A DNA stretch of 38,217 nt from Pseudomonadota bacterium (GTDB lineage Bacteria > Pseudomonadota > Alphaproteobacteria > Reyranellales > Reyranellaceae), in assembly GCA_018240685.1 (NCBI GenBank), contig JAFEFG010000042.1:1-38217 (forward strand). The letters are read 5' to 3'. Shown here piece after piece: positions 9,013-17,602 of this stretch. Both the position numbers and the translations under genes were made by a program. Each line of letters opens with the position of its first letter. The first letter of the stretch is position 1. The notes beneath the pieces were generated by a model. It saw nothing but the letters and a program-made list of their open reading frames with translations, was not told where the DNA came from and ran no database searches.

Positions 9013-9816
9013 ATGCTGATCGCCCAGATCACCGACATGCACCTGAAGGCCGAGGGCGAGCTTCTCTACGATCGCATCGACACGGCGGGTTATCTCGAAC
9101 GGGCTGTCGCGCATATCGCCGCTCTCGACCCGCAGCCGGACATCGTCATCGCGACCGGCGATCTCGTCGAAGGCGGAAAGCCCGAGGAGTATGCACGCCT
9201 GCGCCGTCTCCTGGCGCCGCTCACGATGCCGGTCTTCGTCGTGCCCGGGAACCACGACGCGCGCGATGCATTGCGCGAGGGCTTCGCCGACCACTCCTGG
9301 CTGCCCCGGAGCGGCTTCCTGCAGTATGCGATCGAGGACCTGCCGCTGCGGCTGATCGCGCTCGACACGCTGGTGCCGGGCAAGGGGCATGGCGAGCTCT
9401 GCGAGGAACGCCTCGCCTGGCTGGAGGCGCGGCTGTCGGAACGAACCGACGTGCCGACGCTCCTGTTCATGCATCATCCGCCCTTCGCCTGCGGCATCGC
9501 CGCGTTCGACAAGGCGCGGCTCGTCAGGGGCGGAGAGCGGTTGGCCGAACTGGTACGGCGCCACGGCAACGTGCAACGTCTTCTGTGCGGCCATGTGCAT
9601 CGGCCGATCCAGGCGATCTGGGCGGGCACCCTGGCGTCGATCGCGCCAAGCACGGCGCACCAGTCGACGCTCGACCTGCATGACGGCGCGCCGCTGTCGA
9701 TGATGATGGAGCCGCCGGCAATCGCGCTTCATCACTGGACCGGTGATGGCGGCCTCGTGACGCATGTGAGTTATGTCGGCGACTTTGACGGCCCGAAGCC
9801 GTTCCGTGCTCTGTAG
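9013..9816 (+). CDS. Calcineurin-like metallophosphoesterase (CpdA/GpdQ type)
   Basis: The 267-residue protein carries the full binuclear metallophosphoesterase set: Asp8-x-His10 (ITDMH), Asp50 (ATGDLV), Asn80-His81 (PGNHD), the histidines of FMHHPP (154-155) and His194-x-His196 (CGHVHR). Order and spacing match the class III cyclic-nucleotide phosphodiesterase/glycerophosphodiesterase group that includes CpdA. It lacks a signal peptide, so it should act in the cytoplasm, perhaps on cAMP or another phosphodiester. The specific substrate is not decidable here. It follows nadE by 4 bp and is probably the third gene of that operon. Confidence 0.9.
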   Translation: MLIAQITDMHLKAEGELLYDRIDTAGYLERAVAHIAALDPQPDIVIATGDLVEGGKPEEYARLRRLLAPLTMPVFVVPGNHDARDALREGFADHSWLPRSGFLQYAIEDLPLRLIALDTLVPGKGHGELCEERLAWLEARLSERTDVPTLLFMHHPPFACGIAAFDKARLVRGGERLAELVRRHGNVQRLLCGHVHRPIQAIWAGTLASIAPSTAHQSTLDLHDGAPLSMMMEPPAIALHHWTGDGGLVTHVSYVGDFDGPKPFRAL

Positions 9817-9849
9817 CAGGAACTCAGGCGCGCGCGGAGAACCTTCCAG

Positions 9850-11112
9850 ATGGCCATGTCTGTATCCCTGAAGAGCCTTGCCAGGCGGTTGGGCCCAGGC
9901 GTCATCACGGGGGCTGCAGATGACGATCCCAGTGGCATCGCCACCTATTCGCAGGCGGGTGCGCAGCAGGGATTCGGCCTGCTTTGGACCGTCGTTCTCA
10001 CCTGGCCCATGATGGTCGCCGTGCAGTCCGTGAGCGCCCGCATCGGCCGCGTCACGGGGCGTGGCCTTGCCGCCAACATGCTCGCGGTGTTCCCGCGCCC
10101 GGTGGTCACGGGGCTGGTCGGGCTGCTGTTCATCGCCAACACCATCAATATCGGCGCCGACCTCTCCGCCATGGGCGCGGCAGCCAGGCTGGTGCTGGGC
10201 GGCAGCCAGCACCTCTACACGCTGGCGATCGCACTCGTTTCCCTGCTGGCCGTCGTCTACGTGCCGTATCATCGCTATGTCGGCGTGCTGAAGTGGCTGA
10301 CCTTCTCGCTGTTCGCCTATGTTGGCGTGGTGTTCACGGTGCACATCGACTGGGGTGCCGTCGCGATCGGGGCGTTGGTGCCGAAGTTCGATCGCACCGG
10401 CGAATCCTTCATGCTGATCGTCGCGGTGTTCGGCACCACGATCAGCCCCTATCTCTTCTTCTGGCAAAGCTCGCAGGAGGTGGAGGACGAGGAGGCCGAT
10501 CCCGACGCCGCGCCGCTGATCGATCATCCCGAGCAGGCCAGCCGCGAGCTGAACCGGATCGGCTGGGAGACGCTGCTCGGCATGGCGGCTTCCAACATCG
10601 TCGCCTTCTTCATCATCCTGACCACCGCGGTGACCCTGCACGCCAGCGGCCAGACCGACATCCAGACGTCGGAGCAGGCGGCGCGGGCGTTGCGGCCCAT
10701 CGCGGGCGATGCGGCGTTCCTGCTGTTCAGCCTCGGCATCATCGGAACCGGCCTGCTGGCCGTTCCGGTGCTGGCGGGGTCCACCGCCTATGCGTTGGCG
10801 GAGGTACGCGGCTGGCCGACCGGGCTCGAGCACAAGCCGGGCGAGGCGCGCGGCTTCTACGCGACCATCGCGGTGTCGGTCCTGATCGGCGTGGTCGTCG
10901 AGATCTCACCGCTCGATCCGATCAAGGCGCTGGTCTGGAGCGCGGTGGTGAACGGGGTCATCACCGTTCCCATCCTGGTGGCAATGATGATCGTGTCTTC
11001 CAATGCCGGCCAGATGGGGCAGTTCGTCGCCACCCGCCTGCAGCACATCGTCGGCTGGCTGACCACGGCCATGATGGCCGTGGCCGCTGCGGCGATGTTC
11101 GTGACGATGTAG
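9850..11112 (+). CDS. NRAMP-related divalent metal transporter (non-canonical motifs)
   Basis: The 420-residue membrane protein has about eleven hydrophobic helices and an NRAMP-like start (RRLGPGVITGAADDDPSGIA, residues 12-31). In classical NRAMP Mn/Fe transporters helix 1 reads DPGN and helix 6 supplies a Met-Pro-His metal ligand. Here helix 1 has DDDPSG and the helix-6 region reads GTTISPYLFFWQSSQEVE, with no Met. This matches the divergent NRAMP-related branch, whose transported ion may differ (Mg2+ has been shown for some divergent members; for this branch I do not know). It lies in the inner membrane. A GGAG lies about 10 bases before the ATG. It is followed closely by the ChrA-like gene. 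Confidence 0.85.
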   Translation: MAMSVSLKSLARRLGPGVITGAADDDPSGIATYSQAGAQQGFGLLWTVVLTWPMMVAVQSVSARIGRVTGRGLAANMLAVFPRPVVTGLVGLLFIANTINIGADLSAMGAAARLVLGGSQHLYTLAIALVSLLAVVYVPYHRYVGVLKWLTFSLFAYVGVVFTVHIDWGAVAIGALVPKFDRTGESFMLIVAVFGTTISPYLFFWQSSQEVEDEEADPDAAPLIDHPEQASRELNRIGWETLLGMAASNIVAFFIILTTAVTLHASGQTDIQTSEQAARALRPIAGDAAFLLFSLGIIGTGLLAVPVLAGSTAYALAEVRGWPTGLEHKPGEARGFYATIAVSVLIGVVVEISPLDPIKALVWSAVVNGVITVPILVAMMIVSSNAGQMGQFVATRLQHIVGWLTTAMMAVAAAAMFVTM

Positions 11113-11182
11113 CGAACGGGAGGAGACGCTGGGAACGAGGCCTGAAGCCGACGCGGACAAGCCGCAGGGAACATGGGCCGAG

Positions 11183-12352
11183 GTGCTGGCGGCTTTCCTG
11201 CGGCTGGGCGTCACGTCCTTCGGCGGGCCCGTCGCCCATCTCGGCTACTTCCGGCAGGACGTCGTGGAGCGACGGCGCTGGCTGGACGAGCGGGCCTATG
11301 CCGATCTGGTCGCGCTGTGCCAGTTCCTGCCCGGCCCGGCCAGCAGCCAGGTCGGTATCGGCATCGGCCTCTATCGTGCCGGCATACCCGGTGCCTTCGC
11401 CGCCTGGCTCGGTTTCACCTTGCCGTCGGCGCTCGCTCTGGCCCTGTTCGCCGCCGGCGTCGAGCGGCTGGGCGGTGCGACAGGGGCGGGCTGGCTGCAC
11501 GGGCTCAAGGTAGCCGCCGTGGCGGTGGTCGCGCTGGCCGTCTGGGGCATGGCCGGGACCATGGCCAATGACCGGCCGCGGGCGACGCTCGCCATCGTGA
11601 GCGCGGCGCTGGTGTTTGCGGTGCCGGGCGTCGCCGGTCAGCTCGGCGCCATCCTTCTCGGCGGGCTGGTCGGGGCGCTGCTGCTGCGGGGCGGGACCGC
11701 CGACGGCGCCGTCGCGACGCCCAGTCCACTGCGCCATGGATGGAAGCTGGGCGGGGCATTCATCGTGCTCTTCTTCCTGCTCCTGATCGGCCTGCCGATC
11801 GCGGCCTCGCACTGGCCGGATCGGACCCTTGCCGTCGCGTCGGCCTTCTATGGCGCGGGCTCGCTGGTGTTCGGCGGCGGCCATGTCGTGTTGCCGCTGC
11901 TGCGGGCCATGGTCGTGCCCACCGGCTGGGTCGGCGATACGCTCTTCCTCGCAGGCTACGGCGCGGCGCAGGCGGTGCCCGGCCCGCTCTTCACCTTCGC
12001 GGCCTATCTCGGCTTCGTGCTCGACGCGCCGCCCAACGGCTGGGCCGGCGCCGCGTTGTGCCTGGGCGCGATCTTCCTGCCGTCGTTCCTGCTCGTTTTT
12101 GGAGTCCTGCCGTTCTGGGAGCGGCTGCGCGGCCGGCCCGGAGCCCAGGCAGCCTTGCGCGGCGTCAATGCCGCCGTCGTCGGGCTGCTGCTGGCGGCGC
12201 TCTACGATCCGGTATGGAAGAGCGCGATCTCGACGGCAGGGGATTTCGTCCTGGCGGGCGCTGCATTGGTCCTGCTCGCGATCTGGAAGCTGCCGCCCTG
12301 GCTCGTCGTCATCTTCTGTGCATTGGGAGGCGCCGGGCTCGCCAGTCTTTGA
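11183..12352 (+). CDS. chrA: ChrA-type chromate ion transporter (two fused CHR domains)
   Basis: Two tandem CHR domains are visible. The first has LRLGVTSFGGPVAHLGYFR and FLPGPASSQVGIGIG near the N-terminus; the second has FGGGHVVLPLLRAM and AGYGAAQAVPGPLFTFAAYLG near residue 235-275. Such long ChrA proteins export chromate, though many homologues have untested substrates. The annotated GTG start at 11183 has no good Shine-Dalgarno. The same frame is open upstream, where GGGAGGAG (11118-11125) precedes a CTG at 11129 that would add 18 residues of polar leader, as many homologues have. The true start is therefore uncertain. Neighbours (NRAMP-like protein before, CxxCH protein after) suggest a metal/oxyanion cluster. 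Confidence 0.9.
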   Translation: MLAAFLRLGVTSFGGPVAHLGYFRQDVVERRRWLDERAYADLVALCQFLPGPASSQVGIGIGLYRAGIPGAFAAWLGFTLPSALALALFAAGVERLGGATGAGWLHGLKVAAVAVVALAVWGMAGTMANDRPRATLAIVSAALVFAVPGVAGQLGAILLGGLVGALLLRGGTADGAVATPSPLRHGWKLGGAFIVLFFLLLIGLPIAASHWPDRTLAVASAFYGAGSLVFGGGHVVLPLLRAMVVPTGWVGDTLFLAGYGAAQAVPGPLFTFAAYLGFVLDAPPNGWAGAALCLGAIFLPSFLLVFGVLPFWERLRGRPGAQAALRGVNAAVVGLLLAALYDPVWKSAISTAGDFVLAGAALVLLAIWKLPPWLVVIFCALGGAGLASL

Positions 12353-12378
12353 CCCAGTCTCTGACAAGGAGAACCGCC

Positions 12379-12870
12379 ATGATCAGACCCTTCGCCGTCC
12401 GGATCGTGCTCGTGTCGACCGTGTCGCTCGCGCTGGCATGCGCGGCCGGCGCGCAGTCTCCTTCCTCCGATGCGGGGCGGCAGCCCCTGCGCCTGGGCCT
12501 CGGCGATCTCATGACCGCCTTCATGCAGCCGCGCCACGCCAAGCTCGGCATCGCCGGCCAGGCGCGCAACTGGGACTATCTCACCTACGAGCGTCACGAG
12601 TTCGAGGAGACGCTGACGCTCATCGAGCGGACGGTGCCGCGCTATCGCGGCACGGCGATGGCCGATCTCCTGCTGATCCTGAGGGAGCCCGTGGCGGCGC
12701 TCGGCGCGGCCATCAACGCCCGCGACGGCGCGGCCTACGATGCCGCTTACGCGAGATTGACCGACGCCTGCAACGCCTGCCACGTCGCGACGGATCACAG
12801 GATGATCGTGATCCAGACTCCGAAGGTCTCGACGTTCCCCAACCAGAACTTCGCGGCTCAGCCGCGATAG
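12379..12870 (+). CDS. Exported CxxCH-containing protein, possible monohaem cytochrome c
   Basis: The 163-residue protein starts with a signal peptide, hydrophobic to about residue 25 with a likely cleavage after AGA. After that the sequence looks helical, and one haem-attachment motif CNACH lies at residues 131-135 near the C-terminus. That placement, with long helices before it, recalls the cytochrome c' architecture, where the CxxCH is in the last helix, but I cannot confirm the family. It would act in the periplasm. AAGGAG lies 8 bases before the ATG. The gene begins 26 bp after the ChrA-like gene stop, so it is probably cotranscribed; an electron-transfer or haem-sensing role tied to the transporter is a guess. 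Confidence 0.75.
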   Translation: MIRPFAVRIVLVSTVSLALACAAGAQSPSSDAGRQPLRLGLGDLMTAFMQPRHAKLGIAGQARNWDYLTYERHEFEETLTLIERTVPRYRGTAMADLLLILREPVAALGAAINARDGAAYDAAYARLTDACNACHVATDHRMIVIQTPKVSTFPNQNFAAQPR

Positions 12871-12872
12871 CT

Positions 12873-13763
12873 TCAGAGCCTGACCGTGCGGCCGAGCACC
12901 GTTTCGTAGACGCTCAGGATCGCCGAGCTGTCCGCGCCGCCCAGCCCCATGCGGCGCGCCATGCGCTGCAGGTTGTGCGTCGCCGTGCCTTGGGGCAGCG
13001 GTACGTCGAGCTCGTCGCCGAGTTCGAGCGCGAGATGCAGGTCCTTGTGCGCAAGGTCGAGCGCGAAGGAGGGCGGCGTGAACTGGCCTTTGAGCGCGCG
13101 CTGCGAGAACATCTTGAAGGCATTCGAATTGCCGCTGGAATTGGCGATCACCTCCACCAGCTTCTCGGGATCGAGTCCGGCGCTGACGCCCAGCATCAGG
13201 CCTTCAGCCGCGGCGGCCATGTTGCAGAAGGCCAGCATGTTGTTCACGAGCTTGGCCGCCGTGCCGGTTCCCAGTGCGCCCATGTGGATCACGTTGGCGC
13301 TGAAGGACTTCAGCACCGGCAGCGCGTCGTCGAACGCCTTCTTTTCTCCGCCCACCATGATGGCGATCGTGGCCGCCTCGGCGCCGACCGTGCCGCCGCT
13401 CACCGGCGCATCGAGCATGGTGATGCCCTTCGCGGCCATGGCGGCGCCGATCTTCTTCACCATCGAGGGCGCGTTGGTGCTGAGATCGATATAGGTCTGG
13501 CCGGGCCCGATGCTGGCCAGGATGCCGCCGTCGCCGAGCGTCACCGCCTCGACGTCGCGCGGCATGGGCAGGGACGTCATGACGACGTCGGCGCCGCGGG
13601 TGGCGTCGGCCACCGACTTCGCCGCCGTCGCCCCGAGATCGGTGCAGCTCTTCACCGCGGCCGGGTTCAGGTCGAACACGTTCACCTGATGATTGCTGCG
13701 CTTTACGATGTTGCGGCACATGGGACCGCCCATGTTGCCGACGCCAATGAAACCGACTTTCAC
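12873..13763 (-). CDS. NAD(P)-dependent beta-hydroxyacid dehydrogenase (3-hydroxyisobutyrate dehydrogenase family)
   Basis: The start is the GTG at 13763, with GGGAGG 6 bases upstream; the frame is open further, but that part is antisense to the next gene. The 296-residue enzyme has the Rossmann motif GFIGVGNMGGPM at its N-terminus, the substrate-binding DAPVSGGTVGAE near residue 120 and GTGTAAKLVNNML with the catalytic Lys near 170. These define the 3-hydroxyisobutyrate / tartronate-semialdehyde / glyoxylate reductase group. The exact substrate is not decidable, although valine degradation (3-hydroxyisobutyrate) is common in such organisms. Its stop is 2 bp from the end of the CxxCH gene on the other strand, and it is divergent from the DUF445 gene with 48 bp between them. 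Confidence 0.88.
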   Translation of the reverse strand: MKVGFIGVGNMGGPMCRNIVKRSNHQVNVFDLNPAAVKSCTDLGATAAKSVADATRGADVVMTSLPMPRDVEAVTLGDGGILASIGPGQTYIDLSTNAPSMVKKIGAAMAAKGITMLDAPVSGGTVGAEAATIAIMVGGEKKAFDDALPVLKSFSANVIHMGALGTGTAAKLVNNMLAFCNMAAAAEGLMLGVSAGLDPEKLVEVIANSSGNSNAFKMFSQRALKGQFTPPSFALDLAHKDLHLALELGDELDVPLPQGTATHNLQRMARRMGLGGADSSAILSVYETVLGRTVRL

Positions 13764-13811
13764 GTTTTTCCTCCCATCGATTGGCTTTTGGCACACTATA
13801 TACGATCGACG

Positions 13812-15092
13812 ATGAACCGCTGCCCCTCCCAGCCGCCAAGCGATGCCGACCGCGCGCGCGAACTTTCCCGGGTCAAGCTGGCCGCGACCCTCCTGCTGGC
13901 GGCGACGGCGGCGCTGTTCCTGGTCGCCCGCCACTTCGAGGCCCAGCATTGGAGCTGGGGCTATGTCGCGGCCTTCGCCTCGGCGGCGACGGTGGGCGGG
14001 TTCGCCGACTGGTATGCCGTGGTGGCGCTGTTCCGTCGGCCGCTCGGCCTGCCGATCCCGCACACCGCGATCATCCCGCGCAATCATGTGCGCATCGCCG
14101 AGAATCTCGGCAACTTCATCGAGTCGAACTTCCTCGCCCCCGAGGCCGTCGAGCGGAAGCTGACCGAGGTCGATTTCGCGACCCAGATCGCCGACTGGCT
14201 CCGGGATCGCGAGCATGCGGCGGCGCTGGCGGCGGCCGCCGTGAAGCGCCTGCCGCAGCTGCTGGCGGCCATCGACCAGTCGGGCCTGCGGCAGTTCTTC
14301 GGCAGGCGGGTGAGGGCCGAACTGGAACGGCTCGACGTGGCGCCGTTGGCGGCCGGCCTGCTGGGTGCCGTGATCGAGAAGGGCCGGCACCAGCGCCTCC
14401 TGGACGAACTGCTGGGGTCGCTCGACAAACTGCTGACCAACGAGGAGATGCTGGAGGCGCTGCGCGAGAAGATCCGCAAGGAGCTTCCGGCCCTGTTCAA
14501 CTTCTATCGCGCCGACGCGTACCTGCTGCGCAAGATCGTGGCCTCGACGATGGCGTTCGTGGAGGAGGCGCGCGGCGATCCGCAGCATCCGCTGCGCCGC
14601 GAGTTCGACGCCTTCGTGCGCGGCTTCGTCGGGCAGCTCGCAACCTCGGCGGACTTCGCGGCCCGCGCCGAGGCGCTGAAGCGCGACCTGCTGGATCGGC
14701 CGGAGGTCGCGGCGATGGCGGACAGCGCCTGGGACAGCCTGCGGACGTTCCTGGAGCACGATGCCGTTGCGCCCGACTCCCAGGTGCGCCGCGCCCTCGA
14801 GCGCATGCTGCTCGACATTGGCGTCCAGCTCGGCGGCGATCCGGGCATCCGCGCCGAGCTGAACCGGGGCATCGTGCGGCTGCTGGGCGACTTCGTGCAG
14901 GCGCAGAAGAGCGGCGTCGGCCGCTTCATCGCCGACCAGGTCAAGGCCTGGGACATCGATATCCTCATTGGTCGGGTCGAACTGACTGTCGGTCGCGACC
15001 TGCAATACATCCGCTTCAACGGCGCCATGATCGGCGGTCTCGCCGGTTTGGTCTTGCATGCACTGGAGCAGGGGGTGAACATCCATCTGTAA
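13812..15092 (+). CDS. DUF445 (YjiN-like) membrane-anchored protein
   Basis: The 426-residue protein has two hydrophobic helices near the N-terminus (about residues 20-68, with the conserved GGFADWYAVVALFRRPLGLPIPHTAIIP between and after them). A long charged helical middle follows, and a short hydrophobic C-terminal segment (MIGGLAGLVLHAL). This is the DUF445 layout; the family's function is unknown to me beyond a presumed membrane or envelope role. No Shine-Dalgarno precedes the ATG, and a TATATA lies 10 bases upstream of it, so the mRNA could be leaderless. It is followed by the phasin gene 16 bp later, which suggests cotranscription. Confidence 0.85.
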   Translation: MNRCPSQPPSDADRARELSRVKLAATLLLAATAALFLVARHFEAQHWSWGYVAAFASAATVGGFADWYAVVALFRRPLGLPIPHTAIIPRNHVRIAENLGNFIESNFLAPEAVERKLTEVDFATQIADWLRDREHAAALAAAAVKRLPQLLAAIDQSGLRQFFGRRVRAELERLDVAPLAAGLLGAVIEKGRHQRLLDELLGSLDKLLTNEEMLEALREKIRKELPALFNFYRADAYLLRKIVASTMAFVEEARGDPQHPLRREFDAFVRGFVGQLATSADFAARAEALKRDLLDRPEVAAMADSAWDSLRTFLEHDAVAPDSQVRRALERMLLDIGVQLGGDPGIRAELNRGIVRLLGDFVQAQKSGVGRFIADQVKAWDIDILIGRVELTVGRDLQYIRFNGAMIGGLAGLVLHALEQGVNIHL

Positions 15093-15108
15093 CCGTCAGG
15101 AGATCGCC

Positions 15109-15531
15109 ATGGCCGATGCACCGCAGAGTTTCATGGATACGTTCCGCAAGTTCGGTGAGCAGCTTCACGTCCCGTCCTTCGACATGACCAAGATCCTGGA
15201 GCTTCATCAGAAGAACATCGAAGCGCTCAGCCGCTCCTGGGAAGCCGTCGCGACCGGCGCCACGGCAGTGGCCAACAAGCAGCGCGAAATCTTCGAGGCG
15301 ACGATGAAGGATGTTGCCGAGATGGCGAAGAGCTACCAGCCGACGGGCGCGCCGCAGGACATCTTCACCAAGCAGTCGGAGTTCGCGAAGAAGGCCCTGG
15401 AGGCGGCGATCAAGAACACGCGCGACCTCACGGAGCTCGTGCAGAAGTCCAGCGCCGAGGCCTTCAAGATCATTCAGGACCGGATGCAGGAATCCTACGA
15501 CGAGATCCGCCGCGGGCTGGAGAAGAAGTAG
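15109..15531 (+). CDS. Phasin family protein
   Basis: The 140-residue, almost wholly helical, charged protein matches the phasin_2 family: MTKILELHQKNIEALSRSWE, a central helix with QREIFEATMKDVAEMAK, and a C-terminal helix with KIIQDRMQESYDEIRRGLEK. Phasins coat polyhydroxyalkanoate granules and help control their size. It has no signal peptide and no membrane segment. AGGAG is 6-7 bases before the ATG. Together with the ethylmalonyl-CoA pathway genes at 32-35 kb it fits a bacterium that stores PHB and assimilates acetyl-CoA, although no PHA synthase is in the window. Confidence 0.88.
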   Translation: MADAPQSFMDTFRKFGEQLHVPSFDMTKILELHQKNIEALSRSWEAVATGATAVANKQREIFEATMKDVAEMAKSYQPTGAPQDIFTKQSEFAKKALEAAIKNTRDLTELVQKSSAEAFKIIQDRMQESYDEIRRGLEKK

Positions 15532-15544
15532 CCGTCGGCCGCGG

Positions 15545-15589
15545 CCTGCAGGCGAAAGCTCGCGGAGGAATATGCTTTCATCCTGCAGG
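15545..15589. other. Imperfect inverted repeat downstream of phasin gene
   Basis: Left arm 15545-15559 and right arm 15574-15589 pair over 15 positions with a 1-base bulge and one mismatch, leaving a 14-base loop. Each arm contains the self-complementary CCTGCAGG. No T-run follows, so it is not a classical terminator; a transcript-stabilising or Rho-assisting hairpin is possible. The rest of the 215-bp gap to the ligase gene shows no gene I can support. Confidence 0.5.
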
Positions 15590-15746
15590 AGCGGCGAGGG
15601 TTGACGCGATCACGATGCGCCGGCGGACAACCCTCTGGCGATGATCCCGTTGTCGCCGTATGACGGCAGCGCTGTCCCTTTGCGGAGTGCGCGGAGGTCG
15701 AGAAGGAGTTGAAGGCCGCGGTACAGGCGGCCGTCACGGAGGAGGA

Positions 15747-17453
15747 ATGGATCGGTTCTGGCTCAAGTACTACCCGCCCGGTGTGCCGGCGGACATCGAT
15801 CCATCTCGGTATCCCAGTCTAGTCGCGCTGATCGAGGAGAGCTTCGCCAACTACCGCGGCGCCAAGGCCTATGTCTGCATGGGCGCGGCGCTCACCTTCG
15901 GCGAGGTGGACACCCTGTCTAAGGCACTGGCGGCCTGGCTGCAGGGACGCGGCCTCAAGCGCGGCGCGCGCGTGGCGATCATGATGCCGAATGTCCTGCA
16001 ATATCCGGTCACGCTGGCGGCGGTGCTGCGGGCAGGCTTCATCGCCGTCAACGTCAATCCGCTCTATACGGCGCGCGAGCTCGAGCACCAGCTCCGGGAT
16101 TCGGGCGCCGAAGCCGTGATCGTGCTCGACAATTTTGCCGTGACGCTGCAGGCGGCGCTGGCCGACGGGGCGACGGCGGTGAAGCACGTCGTGGTCTCGT
16201 CGATGGGCGACCTGATGGGGTTCCCCAAGGGCCTGATCGTCGACTTCGTCGTGCGCTCCGTGAAGAAGCTCATCCCGCCCTACGTTCTGCCGGGACACGT
16301 CAAGTTCAGGCAGGTGATCGCGTCCGGCAAGGCGATGTCCTTCACGCAGCCGGATCTCGGGCCGGATGACGTGGCGGTGCTGCAGTACACCGGCGGCACC
16401 ACCGGCATCGCCAAGGGCGCGACGCTGCTGCATCGGACCATCGTGGCGAACCTGCTCGCCTCCGAGGCCTGGATGCAGCCCGGCCTCAGACGCAAGGAGC
16501 TCGAGGGCCAGTTCAACATCGTCTGCGCGCTGCCGCTCTACCACGTCTTCGCCTTCATCACCTGCGGCCTGCTCGGCATGCGCACCGGGGCGCTCAACAT
16601 CCTCATTCCCGATCCGCGCGACATGAAGGGTACGGTGCGTACGCTCTCGAAGTACCGCATCAACATCTTCCCGGGCGTGAACACGCTGTTCAACGCGCTG
16701 GCCAACCGCGCCGACTTCGCACAGCTCGATTTCTCGGGGCTCGCCATCTCCAACGGCGGCGGCATGGCGGTGCAGGAGGCGGTGGCGAAGAAGTGGCTCG
16801 CCGTCACCGGCTGCCCGATCGTCGAAGGCTACGGCCTCAGCGAGACGTCGGCGGGCGTGACCTGCAACCCGACCGATTCCGAGGCCTATACCGGGTCGAT
16901 CGGGCTGCCGATGCCCAACGTCGAGATCAAGATCCTGGACGACGAGGGCAGGGAGCTGCCGCTCGGCCAGCCCGGCGAGATCGCGATCCGCGGTCCGCAG
17001 GTCATGAAGGGATACTGGCAGCGGCCGGACGAAACGGCCAAGGTCATGACGCCGGACGGCTTCTTCAAGTCCGGCGACATCGGCGAGATGGACGAGCGCG
17101 GCTACATCCGGATCGTCGATCGCAAGAAGGACATGATCGTCGTCTCGGGCTTCAAGGTCTATCCGAACGAGATCGAGGGGGTCGTGTCGGGGTATCCCGG
17201 CGTGCACGAGTGCGCGGCGGTGGGTGTGCCGGACGCGCGGTCCGGGGAGGCGGTGATGCTGTTCGTGGTGAAGAGCGACCCCAAACTCACCAAGGAGGCG
17301 CTGGAGGCCTTCTGTGCGCACGAGTTCACCGGCTACAAGCGGCCGAAATTCATCGAATTCCGCAACGAGTTGCCCAAGAGCAATGTCGGCAAGATCCTGC
17401 GGCGCGAGCTGCGCGACGAGGTGGTGACCAAGACGAAGAAGAAGGCCGCATGA
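15747..17453 (+). CDS. fadD: Long-chain-fatty-acid--CoA ligase
   Basis: The 568-residue adenylate-forming enzyme activates fatty acids with ATP and CoA. Visible motifs are the P-loop YTGGTTGIAKGATLLHR (about residue 212), the A5 motif EGYGLSET (about 360), SGDIGEMDERGYIRIVDRKK and the linker VVSGFKVYPNEIE. The C-terminal catalytic Lys is in PKSNVGKILRREL. Length matches the FadD type (about 560). The ATG at 15747 is directly preceded by GGAGGAGGA; an upstream in-frame extension has no family resemblance. The chain length used cannot be read from the sequence. It follows the phasin gene, in keeping with a lipid/PHA-related neighbourhood. Confidence 0.93.
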   Translation: MDRFWLKYYPPGVPADIDPSRYPSLVALIEESFANYRGAKAYVCMGAALTFGEVDTLSKALAAWLQGRGLKRGARVAIMMPNVLQYPVTLAAVLRAGFIAVNVNPLYTARELEHQLRDSGAEAVIVLDNFAVTLQAALADGATAVKHVVVSSMGDLMGFPKGLIVDFVVRSVKKLIPPYVLPGHVKFRQVIASGKAMSFTQPDLGPDDVAVLQYTGGTTGIAKGATLLHRTIVANLLASEAWMQPGLRRKELEGQFNIVCALPLYHVFAFITCGLLGMRTGALNILIPDPRDMKGTVRTLSKYRINIFPGVNTLFNALANRADFAQLDFSGLAISNGGGMAVQEAVAKKWLAVTGCPIVEGYGLSETSAGVTCNPTDSEAYTGSIGLPMPNVEIKILDDEGRELPLGQPGEIAIRGPQVMKGYWQRPDETAKVMTPDGFFKSGDIGEMDERGYIRIVDRKKDMIVVSGFKVYPNEIEGVVSGYPGVHECAAVGVPDARSGEAVMLFVVKSDPKLTKEALEAFCAHEFTGYKRPKFIEFRNELPKSNVGKILRRELRDEVVTKTKKKAA

Positions 17454-17602
17454 GGAATCCTCTTCCCGCAGAGGGCCTGCAGGCCGGCCTTCCGGGGGCG
17501 GATCTGGCGGCATTTTCCGGCCTTTAGGGGCGGCCACGATTTCCGCTATGATGGTGTTGGGAACCGGCCTGCCGGGGCCCGGGGCGTTTTGGGGAGAGTG
17601 AC

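Noticed and set aside
13764..15086. Open minus-strand frame continuing upstream of the beta-hydroxyacid dehydrogenase gene, opposite DUF445
   Set aside because: It is antisense to a conserved membrane-protein gene, is composed of residues typical of GC-rich shadow frames, and the real start (GTG at 13763 with GGGAGG) is clear.
15590..15746. Coding signal in the phasin-ligase gap (peptide with ECAEVEKELKAAVQAAV)
   Set aside because: No start codon in that frame before an in-frame stop, and the frame runs into the ligase gene out of phase. At most a relic.
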